A stretch of 13,268 bases of DNA, from positions 1 to 13,268 of the forward strand of contig CALMBS010000009.1 of assembly GCA_937860285.1 (NCBI GenBank), in the 5' to 3' direction. This DNA comes from an uncultured Chloroflexota bacterium (GTDB lineage Bacteria > Chloroflexota > Dehalococcoidia > UBA2247 > RBG-13-53-26). A program made the position numbers and the translations under genes. This document shows, in pieces, positions 6,715 through 12,735 of this stretch. Below the pieces are notes generated by a model, which made no database searches, had not been told where the DNA came from, and saw only the letters and a program-made list of their open reading frames with translations. Each line of letters begins with the position of its first letter. The first letter of the stretch is position 1.

Positions 6715-7385
6715 CCCTCGCCCTGGATGAGGTCTCCTTCGTCCGGCGGGGGCGCGTGATGCTCGGCGGGGTCAGCGCCGAGATCGCGGCGGGCCGGCTC
6801 ACCTGCGTGGTGGGGCCCAACGCGGCGGGGAAGACCACCCTGCTGCGTATCCTCTCCGGGGAGCTCCGGGCCACCTCCGGAAGGTACCTCGTGGATGGCG
6901 TTGACGCCGGGCGTCTTTCCCGGAGGGACATCGGGCGGGAGGTCTCCATCATCCCGCAGGACGTCCAGCCTCCGCCGTACCTGACGGTCTCGGAGATGGT
7001 GGCGCTGGGGCGCTTCCGGCCGCACCGGGCAGCCTGGCGGCGGCCGGACAAAGAGGACCTGGCCCTGGTCCGGTCCAGCCTGGCCCGCTGCCGGGCGGAG
7101 GCCATCGCCGGGAGGCCGGTGGAGGGCCTGTCGGGCGGCGAGCAGAAGCGGGCCTGGCTGGCCTTCGGCCTGGCCCGGGGGACGAGGTTCCTGCTCCTGG
7201 ACGAGACCCTGGACGGGCTCGATGCCCCGGCCAAGCGGGCCTTCTTCGAGTTGCTGCGGGCGGTCGCCGCCGAGGGCAGGGGCATAGTGCTGACCAGCCA
7301 CGACCTCCACCTGGTCGGCGGCCATGCGGACACGGTCCTGGTCCTGGGCGGCGGCCACCTTGATTTGCCGCATGTTCCGCGGTAA
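6711..7385 (+). CDS. ABC importer ATPase (FecE/BtuD type)
   Basis: The product is 224 residues, slightly shorter than the typical 250-270 of this class. All nucleotide-binding motifs are present: Walker A GPNAAGKTT (35-43), Q-loop Gln83 (IIPQDV), ABC signature LSGGEQKR (140-147), Walker B FLLLDE (160-165, catalytic Glu165), D-loop GLD and H-loop His197 (LTSHDLHLV). It energises import through the FecCD permease immediately upstream. I chose the GTG at 6711, which overlaps the permease stop by 4 bp and has GGAGGG 6 nt upstream. The C-terminus ends soon after the last core strand (LVLGGGHLDLPHV), without the regulatory tail of longer homologues. This is the fourth gene of the operon starting at 4033. 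Confidence 0.92.
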   Translation: MTLALDEVSFVRRGRVMLGGVSAEIAAGRLTCVVGPNAAGKTTLLRILSGELRATSGRYLVDGVDAGRLSRRDIGREVSIIPQDVQPPPYLTVSEMVALGRFRPHRAAWRRPDKEDLALVRSSLARCRAEAIAGRPVEGLSGGEQKRAWLAFGLARGTRFLLLDETLDGLDAPAKRAFFELLRAVAAEGRGIVLTSHDLHLVGGHADTVLVLGGGHLDLPHVPR

Positions 7386-7421
7386 TCTTAGGGACAGTCC
7401 GGCTGCAAGGAGGCGAGCAAG

Positions 7422-7631
7422 GTGAAGAAGGAACTCATGGATATCCTGGCCTGCCCTATGTGCAAGGGGGACCTGAAGCTCACCATTGTGGAAGAGGACA
7501 GCAAGGAAGTGCTCAACGGCTCGCTCTTCTGCGCCAAGTGCAACGAGACCTACCCCATCGTGGACGCCATCCCCAACCTGCTGCCGCCGGACCTGCGGGA
7601 CAAGACCGGTCAGTCTTCGTCCAAGAAGTAG
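7422..7631 (+). CDS. Trm112-like (UPF0434) Zn-ribbon protein
   Basis: The product is 69 residues with two CxxC pairs, Cys11/Cys14 (LACPMCKG) and Cys37/Cys40 (FCAKCNETYP), followed by IVDAIPNLLP. This is the bacterial Trm112p-like/UPF0434 family. Eukaryotic and archaeal Trm112 activates several RNA and protein methyltransferases by hydrophobic pairing; the bacterial role is much less clear. The start is GTG at 7422 with AAGGAGG 8 nt upstream. It lies 36 bp after the ATPase and probably shares its transcript, though a functional link with uptake is not obvious. Its last 22 bp overlap, tail to tail, the end of the PTPS-family gene on the other strand, so transcripts of the two operons are complementary there. 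Confidence 0.85.
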   Translation: MKKELMDILACPMCKGDLKLTIVEEDSKEVLNGSLFCAKCNETYPIVDAIPNLLPPDLRDKTGQSSSKK

Positions 7632-7987
7632 GTCACCGAGCTGCGCGGCGACTCCCACACCTGGATGCTGGTGACGGTCACACCGTCCCGTTTCAGCGCG
7701 CCCCGGAGCTCACCGAACACGGTGGAGGCGATGTTCTCCGAGGTGGGATTGATGCTGTCGAAGGGCGCCACCTCGTTGAGGCAGGTGTGGTCGAAGCGGG
7801 CCAGGACCTGGCCCAGCTGCTCCCGCAGCACGGTGAAATCGTAGGCGATGCCGATGCCGTCCAGCTTCCTGGCCCTCAGCCTGGCCACCACCCGGAAGTG
7901 ATGCCCGTGCATCTTCTCGCACTTGCCCCGGTACCCCCTCAGGTAGTGGGCGGCCTCGAACTCCTGCTCCACTGCTATCTCATACAT
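7610..7987 (-). CDS. 6-pyruvoyl-tetrahydropterin synthase family protein (QueD/PTPS-III-like, in folB position)
   Basis: The product is 125 residues, the normal length of COG0720. Zinc ligands are His14 (FEAAHYL), His27 and His29 (MHGHHF). The rest of the active site is AYDFTVLREQL, FDHTCLNE and PTSENIA. The catalytic motif reads C23-E24-K-M-H-G-H, so it has both the QueD/PTPS cysteine (CxxxHGH) and the glutamate of the PTPS-III subgroup (ExxHGH). PTPS-III enzymes cleave dihydroneopterin triphosphate directly to 6-hydroxymethyl-dihydropterin, bypassing FolB. The gene follows folP and folK with a 1-bp gap, and no folB lies between them. I therefore infer a folate role, perhaps alongside 6-carboxytetrahydropterin (queuosine) synthesis. 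A pure QueD assignment remains possible. Confidence 0.85.
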   Translation of the reverse strand: MYEIAVEQEFEAAHYLRGYRGKCEKMHGHHFRVVARLRARKLDGIGIAYDFTVLREQLGQVLARFDHTCLNEVAPFDSINPTSENIASTVFGELRGALKRDGVTVTSIQVWESPRSSVTYFLDED

Positions 7988-7988
7988 C

Positions 7989-8489
7989 TCACGCCTCCCG
8001 GGCCCAGGCCCTCACCCCCTGGCGCTCCCTGACCCTCTCCGCCATCTCGCCCACCGTCAGGCCGGACAAGGGGTGCACCAGGCCGGGGGCTATCTCCGCC
8101 AGGGGCACCAGCACGAAGGCCCGGTCCGGCACGCCGGGGTGGGGGATGGCCAGGTGCGGCAGGTCGACCACGCTGTCACCGTAGAATAGGATATCGATGT
8201 CCATCGGCCGGGGCCCGTTCCGCGGGCCCGGCCTCCGCCCCAGGGCGGCCTCGATCCTCTTGGCCAGGCCCAGCAGCTCCCCGGGGCCCAGCGAGGTCCG
8301 CCCGCGGCAGACGGTGTTCAGGAAGGGCGGCTGATCGGGGTAGCCCACCGGCTCCGTGACGTACAGCGACGAGACCCGGTCTATCTTCACCCTCCGGGCC
8401 AGCAGGTCCATGGCCCGGGCCAGGTTCTGCTCGCGGTCTCCCAGGTTCGAGCCCAGGCCCAGGTAGACGGTGACCGGCACACGCCTCAT
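7989..8489 (-). CDS. folK: 2-amino-4-hydroxy-6-hydroxymethyldihydropteridine pyrophosphokinase (HPPK)
   Basis: The product is 166 residues. It transfers pyrophosphate from ATP to 6-hydroxymethyl-dihydropterin, making the substrate of FolP. Motifs are YLGLGSNLGDREQNL (residues 9-23), SSLYVTEPVGYPDQPPFLN (the pterin-binding loop), and GPRNGPRPMDIDILFYG with the Mg-binding Asp residues of DIDIL, then IPHPGVPDRAFVLVPLAEIAP. Everything expected of FolK is present. The start ATG (8489) overlaps the folP stop in an ATGA arrangement, and the PTPS-family gene starts 2 bp after the stop, so the three pterin genes are translationally coupled. Confidence 0.96.
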   Translation of the reverse strand: MRRVPVTVYLGLGSNLGDREQNLARAMDLLARRVKIDRVSSLYVTEPVGYPDQPPFLNTVCRGRTSLGPGELLGLAKRIEAALGRRPGPRNGPRPMDIDILFYGDSVVDLPHLAIPHPGVPDRAFVLVPLAEIAPGLVHPLSGLTVGEMAERVRERQGVRAWAREA

Positions 8490-9343
8490 TTCGACCTGCC
8501 CCGGACCACGGCATCAGCCATGCGGCACACCCGGACCATCTGCGCCACGTCGTGGACGCGCACCACGTCGGCGCCGCGGGCCACGCTGATGGCCACGGTG
8601 GCGGCCGTCCCTTCCAGCCTCTGGTCGGGCGGCAGGCCGAGCACCAGGCCGATCATCGACTTGCGCGAGGTGCCGATCAGGATGGGGCGGCCCAGGCACC
8701 TCAGCTCATCCAGCCTCCGGACGATCTCCAGGTTCTGGTCCAGCGTCTTGCCGAAGCCCACCCCGGGGTCGACGATGATGCTGTCCGGGGGCACCCCCCG
8801 GGACAGCGCCAGGGCGACGCTCGTCTGCAGGCTGGCGATGACCTCCGGCATGATGTCCGGACACGTCCGGCCGCGCTGGTTGCTCATCAGCACCACCGGG
8901 GCCCCGTGCTCCGCCGCCAGGTCGGCCAGCCGGGGTTCCCGGGCCAGCCCCCAGATGTCGTTGATCATGGCCGCCCCGGCCAGCAGCGCCCGGCGCGCCA
9001 CCTCGTAGCGGTAGGTGTCCACGCTCACGGGCAGTCCCGCCTCGCGGACCAGTTGCTCCACCACCGGTATCACCCGGCGCAGCTCCTCCTCTTCCGTGAC
9101 GGGCGCCGCCTCCGGGCGGGTCGATTCCCCGCCGACGTCGAGGATGTCGGCCCCTTCGGCCGCGAAACGCTTCCCCCGGGCCACGGCGGAGCCCACGTCG
9201 CCGCCCAGCCCGTCGCCGGAGAAGGAGTCGGGCGTGACGTTGATGATGCCCATGATGAAGGTCCGCTCGCCCCAGCGGAGCTCCTTCCCGCCGCAGCGGG
9301 TAACGCCCGGGCCGGGCCTGCCGCTCACCGTGATATCGGACAT
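8486..9343 (-). CDS. folP: Dihydropteroate synthase
   Basis: The product is 285 residues, a TIM-barrel enzyme that condenses hydroxymethyl-dihydropterin pyrophosphate with p-aminobenzoate. Signatures are MGIINVTPDSFSGDG (residues 31-45, Asn35), DILDVGGESTRP (66-77), SVDTYRYEVARRAL, the INDIWG strand, IIVDPGVGFGKT, ILIGTSRKSMIG with the catalytic Lys/Ser/Arg set, and the terminal VVRVHDV. The ATG at 9343 has only a short-spaced GAGG. A GTG five codons later has no better site, so I kept the first. It begins 10 bp after the end of the acyl-CoA synthetase gene and has no promoter of its own that I can see, so folate synthesis is probably read from the promoter at 10804-10833. Confidence 0.96.
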   Translation of the reverse strand: MSDITVSGRPGPGVTRCGGKELRWGERTFIMGIINVTPDSFSGDGLGGDVGSAVARGKRFAAEGADILDVGGESTRPEAAPVTEEEELRRVIPVVEQLVREAGLPVSVDTYRYEVARRALLAGAAMINDIWGLAREPRLADLAAEHGAPVVLMSNQRGRTCPDIMPEVIASLQTSVALALSRGVPPDSIIVDPGVGFGKTLDQNLEIVRRLDELRCLGRPILIGTSRKSMIGLVLGLPPDQRLEGTAATVAISVARGADVVRVHDVAQMVRVCRMADAVVRGRSK

Positions 9344-9353
9344 AGACCTCAGT

Positions 9354-10796
9354 TTATACCATTCGAGACCGCGGCGGGGGCATGGCCCTTCGCCCGGCCT
9401 CGCGGCGGGCGATGAGATGGGCCACTGCCCGGGCCGCCCCGTCCACCGACCGGAAGACGGGGAAGCCGGCCTTCTGGAAGTCGGCCTGTATCCCCTGGGC
9501 CGCCTGCTCGGACCGGAAGATGCCAGCGGTGCGCAGGACCACGGCCAGGGGCTTGCCGGCCTCCCGGGCCACCTTCGCCAGGGCCTCGACGTGCCCGGCC
9601 AGGACCTGGTGATGCGAGTGGGCCAGCAGTATGCCGGGCAGCACGGCCAGGACCACGAAGTCGACCCCGTCCCAGCCGGCTACCGTGCCCACCGTGCGGG
9701 CGGCCAGCGCGGCGTCCATGAACCCGGCCGTGTCCAGGTCCAGGGGATTGCGCAGGCCGACCCCGACCGGCGGGGTGTATTCCTGGATGGAGCGACGGAT
9801 CTCCTCCGGCAGCGGCGGCACCTCCAGTCCGGCCCCGGCGCACTGGTCGGCGGCCAGGACGCTGGCGCCGCCGCCGACGCCGATGATCCCCACCCGCCGG
9901 CCCCGCGGCGGCTTCAGGTACACGAAGGCGGCCAGGGTGTCGATCAGCTCTTCAAAGTGGTGCACCGGCACTACTCCGGTCTGGCGGCAGAGCGTGTCCC
10001 AGACCTGGCTGCTGCCCGCCATCGCCCCGGTGTGGGAGGTGACCACCCCGGCCCCCGCCTCGGTGACCCCGCCCTTCAGCATGACTACGGGCTTGGCGCG
10101 GACGCCCGCCCGCAGGGCGCGCAGCAGCCTGGCCGGCTGCTTCGGGCCCTCGATGTAGGCCGCTATGACCTCGGTATCGGCGTCGGCCGCCAGGTACTCC
10201 AGGAAGTCGCACTCGTTGAGCAGCGCGGCATTGCCGAAGCTGACCCCCTTGCTGATGAACATGCCGCGCTCCGCCGCCGCGCCCACGATCTCGCAGGCGT
10301 TGCCGCCGCTCTGGGCCAGGAAGCCGACGTGGCCGCTGTCCCTCGGAATGTTGAAGTCGAGGGACAGCCCGCCCGCGGGACAGTGCAGGCCCAGGCAGTT
10401 GGGGCCCACCAGCCGTATCCCGCCGCGCCGGGCGATATCGGCGATCTCCTTCTCCAGCCTGGCCCCGGCCGGGGTGCCCACCTCGCTGAAGCCCGAGGTG
10501 AAGACGGTGACCGTCTTCACCCCCGCGGCCGCGCAGTCCCGCATCAGGCGGGGGACCTGCGTCGCCGGGATGGCCGAAATGACGTAGTCCACCGGCTCCG
10601 CGATGTCCAGGATGCTGCGGTACGCCGGCAGGCCGTGTATCTTGTCGGCCTTCGGGTGGACCGGGTAGATCTTCCCCGGGTAGCCGTAGGCCAGCAGGGG
10701 GTACATGAAATGGAGGTTGCTGGGGGCCAGGGGCCGGGGCGAGGCGCCGACAACGGCCACCGACTTCGGGTGGAACATGGATTCCAGGTCCGGCAT
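9354..10796 (-). CDS. ADP-forming acyl/acetyl-CoA synthetase alpha-type subunit (no ATP-grasp domain)
   Basis: The product is 480 residues. Residues 7-135 form a CoA-binding Rossmann domain (SVAVVGAS, KIYPVHPKADKIHGLPAYRS, GPNCLGLHCP). Residues about 155-300 form the succinyl-CoA-ligase-like domain with LAQSGGNACEI and the phosphohistidine motif SHTGAMAG, His255. Residues about 300-460 form the second CoA-ligase-like domain (RVGIIGVGGGASVLAAD, RNPLDLD). This matches the alpha subunit of NDP-forming acyl-CoA synthetases, which couple acyl-CoA cleavage to ADP phosphorylation. The beta (ATP-grasp) subunit is neither fused nor next door, so a partner must lie elsewhere or the protein is a homologue with another role. 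The ATG at 10796 lacks a Shine-Dalgarno and falls at the predicted transcription start, which suggests a leaderless mRNA. ATG codon 7 is the alternative start. Confidence 0.88.
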   Translation of the reverse strand: MPDLESMFHPKSVAVVGASPRPLAPSNLHFMYPLLAYGYPGKIYPVHPKADKIHGLPAYRSILDIAEPVDYVISAIPATQVPRLMRDCAAAGVKTVTVFTSGFSEVGTPAGARLEKEIADIARRGGIRLVGPNCLGLHCPAGGLSLDFNIPRDSGHVGFLAQSGGNACEIVGAAAERGMFISKGVSFGNAALLNECDFLEYLAADADTEVIAAYIEGPKQPARLLRALRAGVRAKPVVMLKGGVTEAGAGVVTSHTGAMAGSSQVWDTLCRQTGVVPVHHFEELIDTLAAFVYLKPPRGRRVGIIGVGGGASVLAADQCAGAGLEVPPLPEEIRRSIQEYTPPVGVGLRNPLDLDTAGFMDAALAARTVGTVAGWDGVDFVVLAVLPGILLAHSHHQVLAGHVEALAKVAREAGKPLAVVLRTAGIFRSEQAAQGIQADFQKAGFPVFRSVDGAARAVAHLIARREAGRRAMPPPRSRMV

Positions 10797-10803
10797 GGAT
10801 CAG

Positions 10804-10833
10804 ATTATGCCAGATTGCCTGCGGGCCGGTCAA
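10804..10833 (-). promoter_or_regulatory. Promoter of the CoA-synthetase/folate operon
   Basis: On the minus strand, TTGACC (10828-10833), an 18-bp spacer and CATAAT (10804-10809) with an upstream TG (extended -10, TGGCATAAT). The predicted start site falls at about 10797, one base before the ATG at 10796. The palindromic array at 10836-10906 begins 2 bp beyond the -35 box. Confidence 0.7.
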
Positions 10834-10835
10834 TG

Positions 10836-10906
10836 CCCATCGGACAGCCGATGGGACGGCCCATCGGACAGCCGATAGGGACGCCGATCGGACAGGGATC
10901 GGAGCG
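10836..10906. repeat. Three tandem 24-bp palindromic repeats between divergent promoters
   Basis: Units begin at 10836, 10860 and 10884, an exact 24-bp period. Unit 1 is a perfect palindrome, CCCATCGG ACAG CCGATGGG (8-bp arms, 4-nt spacer). Unit 2 is CCCATCGG ACAG CCGATAGGG, with one insertion. Unit 3 is CCGATC GGACAG GGATCGG, more diverged. The array also breaks into 12-bp half-units of the type CCSATSGGACRG. It fills almost exactly the gap between the -35 boxes of the CoA-synthetase promoter (ends 10833) and the dodecin promoter (starts 10911). It could be a set of operators for a dimeric regulator or a degenerate minisatellite. There are no spacers, so it is not CRISPR. Confidence 0.85.
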
Positions 10907-10910
10907 CCTA

Positions 10911-10940
10911 TTGACATCAGACGACTGGGTCGAGTAACCT
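10911..10940 (+). promoter_or_regulatory. Sigma-70 promoter of dodecin
   Basis: TTGACA (10911-10916), an 18-bp spacer and TAACCT (10935-10940) lie 45 bp before the ATG at 10986. The array of 24-bp palindromes ends 4 bp upstream of the -35 box. Confidence 0.65.
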
Positions 10941-10985
10941 GCTGTTTGCAGCCCGGCGAACTCGGGCAAGCCGAAGGGAGGGGTC

Positions 10986-11210
10986 ATGGCCGGTGGATCA
11001 GGCAGCGTCTACGATGTCATAGAGGTTATCGGCAGCAGCACCGAATCGTGGGAGAAGGCCGCCAAGGCAGCCGTGGAAACGGCCTCCAAGACCCTCCGGG
11101 ACCTTCGCATTGCGGAGGTCGTCGAGATGGATTGCCAGATCGAGGACGGCAAGGTGCGCGCCTATCGGACCAAGGTCAAGCTCTCCTTCAAGTACGAGAG
11201 CAAGGGCTGA
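10986..11210 (+). CDS. Dodecin-family protein
   Basis: The product is 74 residues with the beta-alpha-beta-beta pattern of dodecins: VYDVIEVIGSSTESWEKAA, then AAVETASKTLRDLRIAEVV and VRAYRTKVKLSFKYE. Dodecins assemble into hollow dodecamers that store or buffer flavins (and in some bacteria CoA-type ligands). In structurally known flavin-binding members a Trp follows the helix (as in LDWFEV) and stacks on the isoalloxazine. Here that position is Ile42 (LRIAEV), so flavin stacking may be altered. Many bacterial members of this subgroup share an aliphatic residue there, as far as I recall. The ATG at 10986 follows GGGAGGGG. The gene is monocistronic, with its own promoter at 10911-10940, and converges on the DUF6125-like gene at 11227. 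Confidence 0.92.
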   Translation: MAGGSGSVYDVIEVIGSSTESWEKAAKAAVETASKTLRDLRIAEVVEMDCQIEDGKVRAYRTKVKLSFKYESKG

Positions 11211-11226
11211 CCAACGGCCCTGCCCG

Positions 11227-12534
11227 TCACCCGTTCCGCGGGGAACGGTGAGTGAACCCCAGGAGCTGCTCCACCCATACTGGCTGAGTGATCCGGGAGC
11301 GGTCGCGCGGCTGGGCGCCCTCATCGATGGTGATCTCCCAGGCGTAGACGGCCCGGGACGCCTCCGGGCCGATGCGGGCGGGATCGGCCGGCCGGCAGCG
11401 GGCCCGGGGGTTGACCGCCTCCAGCGTGGCTTCGAAACCCGGTGACGGCGCGTCGGCCAGCAGCGTCAGCCATCCTCCGGCCTCGCCCCTGGACACCGCG
11501 GCGCACTGGTTGATCCAGAAGTAGGCCTGCCTGGCATCCACCAGCCGGCAGCCGAAATCGACGTAGTCGTGGGGGAAGGCCGGGTCGACCTGCAGCATCT
11601 TCAGGATAGCCCCCAGGTCATCGCCCTCCATTCGCAGGGTCTTGCGGATGCGCGCCACGTAGACCGGCGCCGCAGCCAGCCATTCCTCCCGGGCCACCTC
11701 CTTCATGGTAGCCTCGCCCCACCGGGTGGCGATGGAGATCATGCAGGCGCGTATCAGGAGGTGGACGTCCAGGGTGAACTCCTTGCAGAGGCGGACCAGC
11801 GCGGCGTGGGAGAGGTCATCCAGCTCGTAGTCCGGTTTGAACGGCCCGCTGTAGTCCTCCATTCCTTCGTGGAGGAGCTCGGGCACGTACGGGAACGCGA
11901 ACCGGGCCGCCTTTGACAGGGCCACGGTCCGGCAGATATCGGTGGCCCGGAGCGTCTGGTGCTCGTCCTTGATGGACACCTCCCACTTGCAGGGCGGTCC
12001 GGAGTGGCCTGCCGGAAGGGGCGGGCGGTGGACGGGGAGGCAGTAGGCCTTGGGATTGACGGCCATGGTGGTGGAAGGGAAGGTGGTGTCCTCCATGTCG
12101 TGGCAGAGCTCTTTGATGAGGCCCGGGTCGCCCCCTGACGCGGTATTGACGCACTCGTAGGGGCCGCAGCGCTCGGCCCAGAAGTAGCCCCTGGTCTCGT
12201 TCACCAGCTCGAACTGGAAGTCCAGGAAGTGGTGCGGCGCGCCAACGTCGTTCTGCATGGTCTTGAAGATGGCGGAGATGCCCTTGCCCTTGATCTTGAG
12301 GGTGTCGCGGAGGCGCCGGCCGTAGACGGGGCTGGACCCTCTCCACTCGTCGACGGCCAGTGCCGTCCTGGCCTCCATGCCGAAGCGATTCAGCACGATG
12401 GGCATGACCGAACGGTCGTGCAGGTGGTTGAAGAACATGTACTCCCGGCCCAGCCGGGCCAGGCTCGACCGCGAAAGCCGTGCCAGCTCGAAATGGGGGT
12501 CGAAGGGGCCGTCATAGTAGTCCATCGTGTCCAC
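11227..12534 (-). CDS. Two-domain protein of a DUF6125-like family (internal duplication)
   Basis: The product is 435 residues built from two tandem copies of one domain, roughly residues 5-215 and 226-410. Corresponding landmarks are DYYDGPFDPHFEL and DYSGPFKPDYEL, DEWRGSSPVYGRRLRDTL and EEWLAAAPVYVARIRKTL, GISAIFKTMQ and DLGAILKMLQ, LDFQFELVNETRGYFW and VDFGCRLVDARQAYFW, AVNPKAYC and AVNPRARC, WEVSI and WEITI. Cys123/Cys344, Cys165/Cys380 and Trp184/Trp399 are conserved between copies and may form a ligand or metal site. The pattern recalls DUF6125, a family related by fold to L-2-amino-thiazoline-4-carboxylate hydrolase-like proteins; I make this assignment from memory with moderate certainty, and the function is unknown. 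The start is GTG at 12534, with GGAGG 8 nt upstream. The ATG three codons later is too far from that site. Confidence 0.75.
   Translation of the reverse strand: MDTMDYYDGPFDPHFELARLSRSSLARLGREYMFFNHLHDRSVMPIVLNRFGMEARTALAVDEWRGSSPVYGRRLRDTLKIKGKGISAIFKTMQNDVGAPHHFLDFQFELVNETRGYFWAERCGPYECVNTASGGDPGLIKELCHDMEDTTFPSTTMAVNPKAYCLPVHRPPLPAGHSGPPCKWEVSIKDEHQTLRATDICRTVALSKAARFAFPYVPELLHEGMEDYSGPFKPDYELDDLSHAALVRLCKEFTLDVHLLIRACMISIATRWGEATMKEVAREEWLAAAPVYVARIRKTLRMEGDDLGAILKMLQVDPAFPHDYVDFGCRLVDARQAYFWINQCAAVSRGEAGGWLTLLADAPSPGFEATLEAVNPRARCRPADPARIGPEASRAVYAWEITIDEGAQPRDRSRITQPVWVEQLLGFTHRSPRNG
11231..11248. terminator. Hairpin between convergent dodecin and DUF6125-like genes
   Basis: An inverted repeat CCGTTCC GCGG GGAACGG (7-bp arms, 4-nt loop) starts 20 bp after the dodecin stop and covers the last codons of the convergent gene. 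No T-run follows on either strand, so a bidirectional terminator function is only possible, not shown. Confidence 0.35.
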
Positions 12535-12585
12535 TCGCCTTACCTCCGTGATCCCGATGCCCGCTGCCTGCCCTGGGGTAGCAGC

Positions 12586-12614
12586 AGTATAGGTAGCTGG
12601 CGGCGTTGGGTCAA
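12586..12614 (-). promoter_or_regulatory. Sigma-70 promoter of the two-domain DUF6125-like gene
   Basis: On the minus strand, TTGACC (12609-12614), a 17-bp spacer and TATACT (12586-12591) lie about 50 bp before the GTG at 12534. This is one of the best -10 boxes in the window. It is divergent from the promoter at 12635-12664, with only 20 bp between the two -35 boxes. Confidence 0.75.
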
Positions 12615-12634
12615 GGGGGCGCCGCGCACTTCGC

Positions 12635-12664
12635 TTGACAATGGAGCGACGCGCTTGAAATAAT
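12635..12664 (+). promoter_or_regulatory. Sigma-70 promoter of the H1-tailed DUF6125-like gene
   Basis: TTGACA (12635-12640), an 18-bp spacer and AATAAT (12659-12664) predict a start near 12671 and a leader of about 65 nt before the ATG at 12736. It is back-to-back with 12586-12614, so a protein bound between them could control both family members. Confidence 0.65.
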
Positions 12665-12680
12665 TAGACAGTCCCCAGCA

Positions 12681-12695
12681 GGCCGGCCTCCGGCC
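12681..12695 (+). other. GC hairpin in the 5' leader of the H1-tailed gene
   Basis: The inverted repeat GGCCGG CCT CCGGCC (6-bp arms, 3-nt loop) lies about 10 nt after the predicted transcription start and 40 nt before the start codon. It could stabilise the transcript 5' end, or be a chance result of the GC-rich composition. Confidence 0.35.
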
Positions 12696-12735
12696 GGAGT
12701 GAGCGCGCACAAGAGCAGTCGAAAGGAAGGTACAG

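Noticed and set aside
5721..7658. Long minus-strand open frame of 645 codons across the importer genes
   Set aside because: It is antisense to three clearly recognised genes. Its product is Arg/Pro/Ala-rich low complexity with no domain, a normal side effect of GC-rich DNA.
10836..10906. CRISPR array
   Set aside because: The 24-bp units are contiguous, with no unique spacers and no cas genes.
9015..10937. Long plus-strand open frame of 640 codons opposite folP and the CoA-synthetase gene
   Set aside because: It is a shadow of two well-supported minus-strand genes, and it runs into the palindromic array as PIGQPMG-like repeats.
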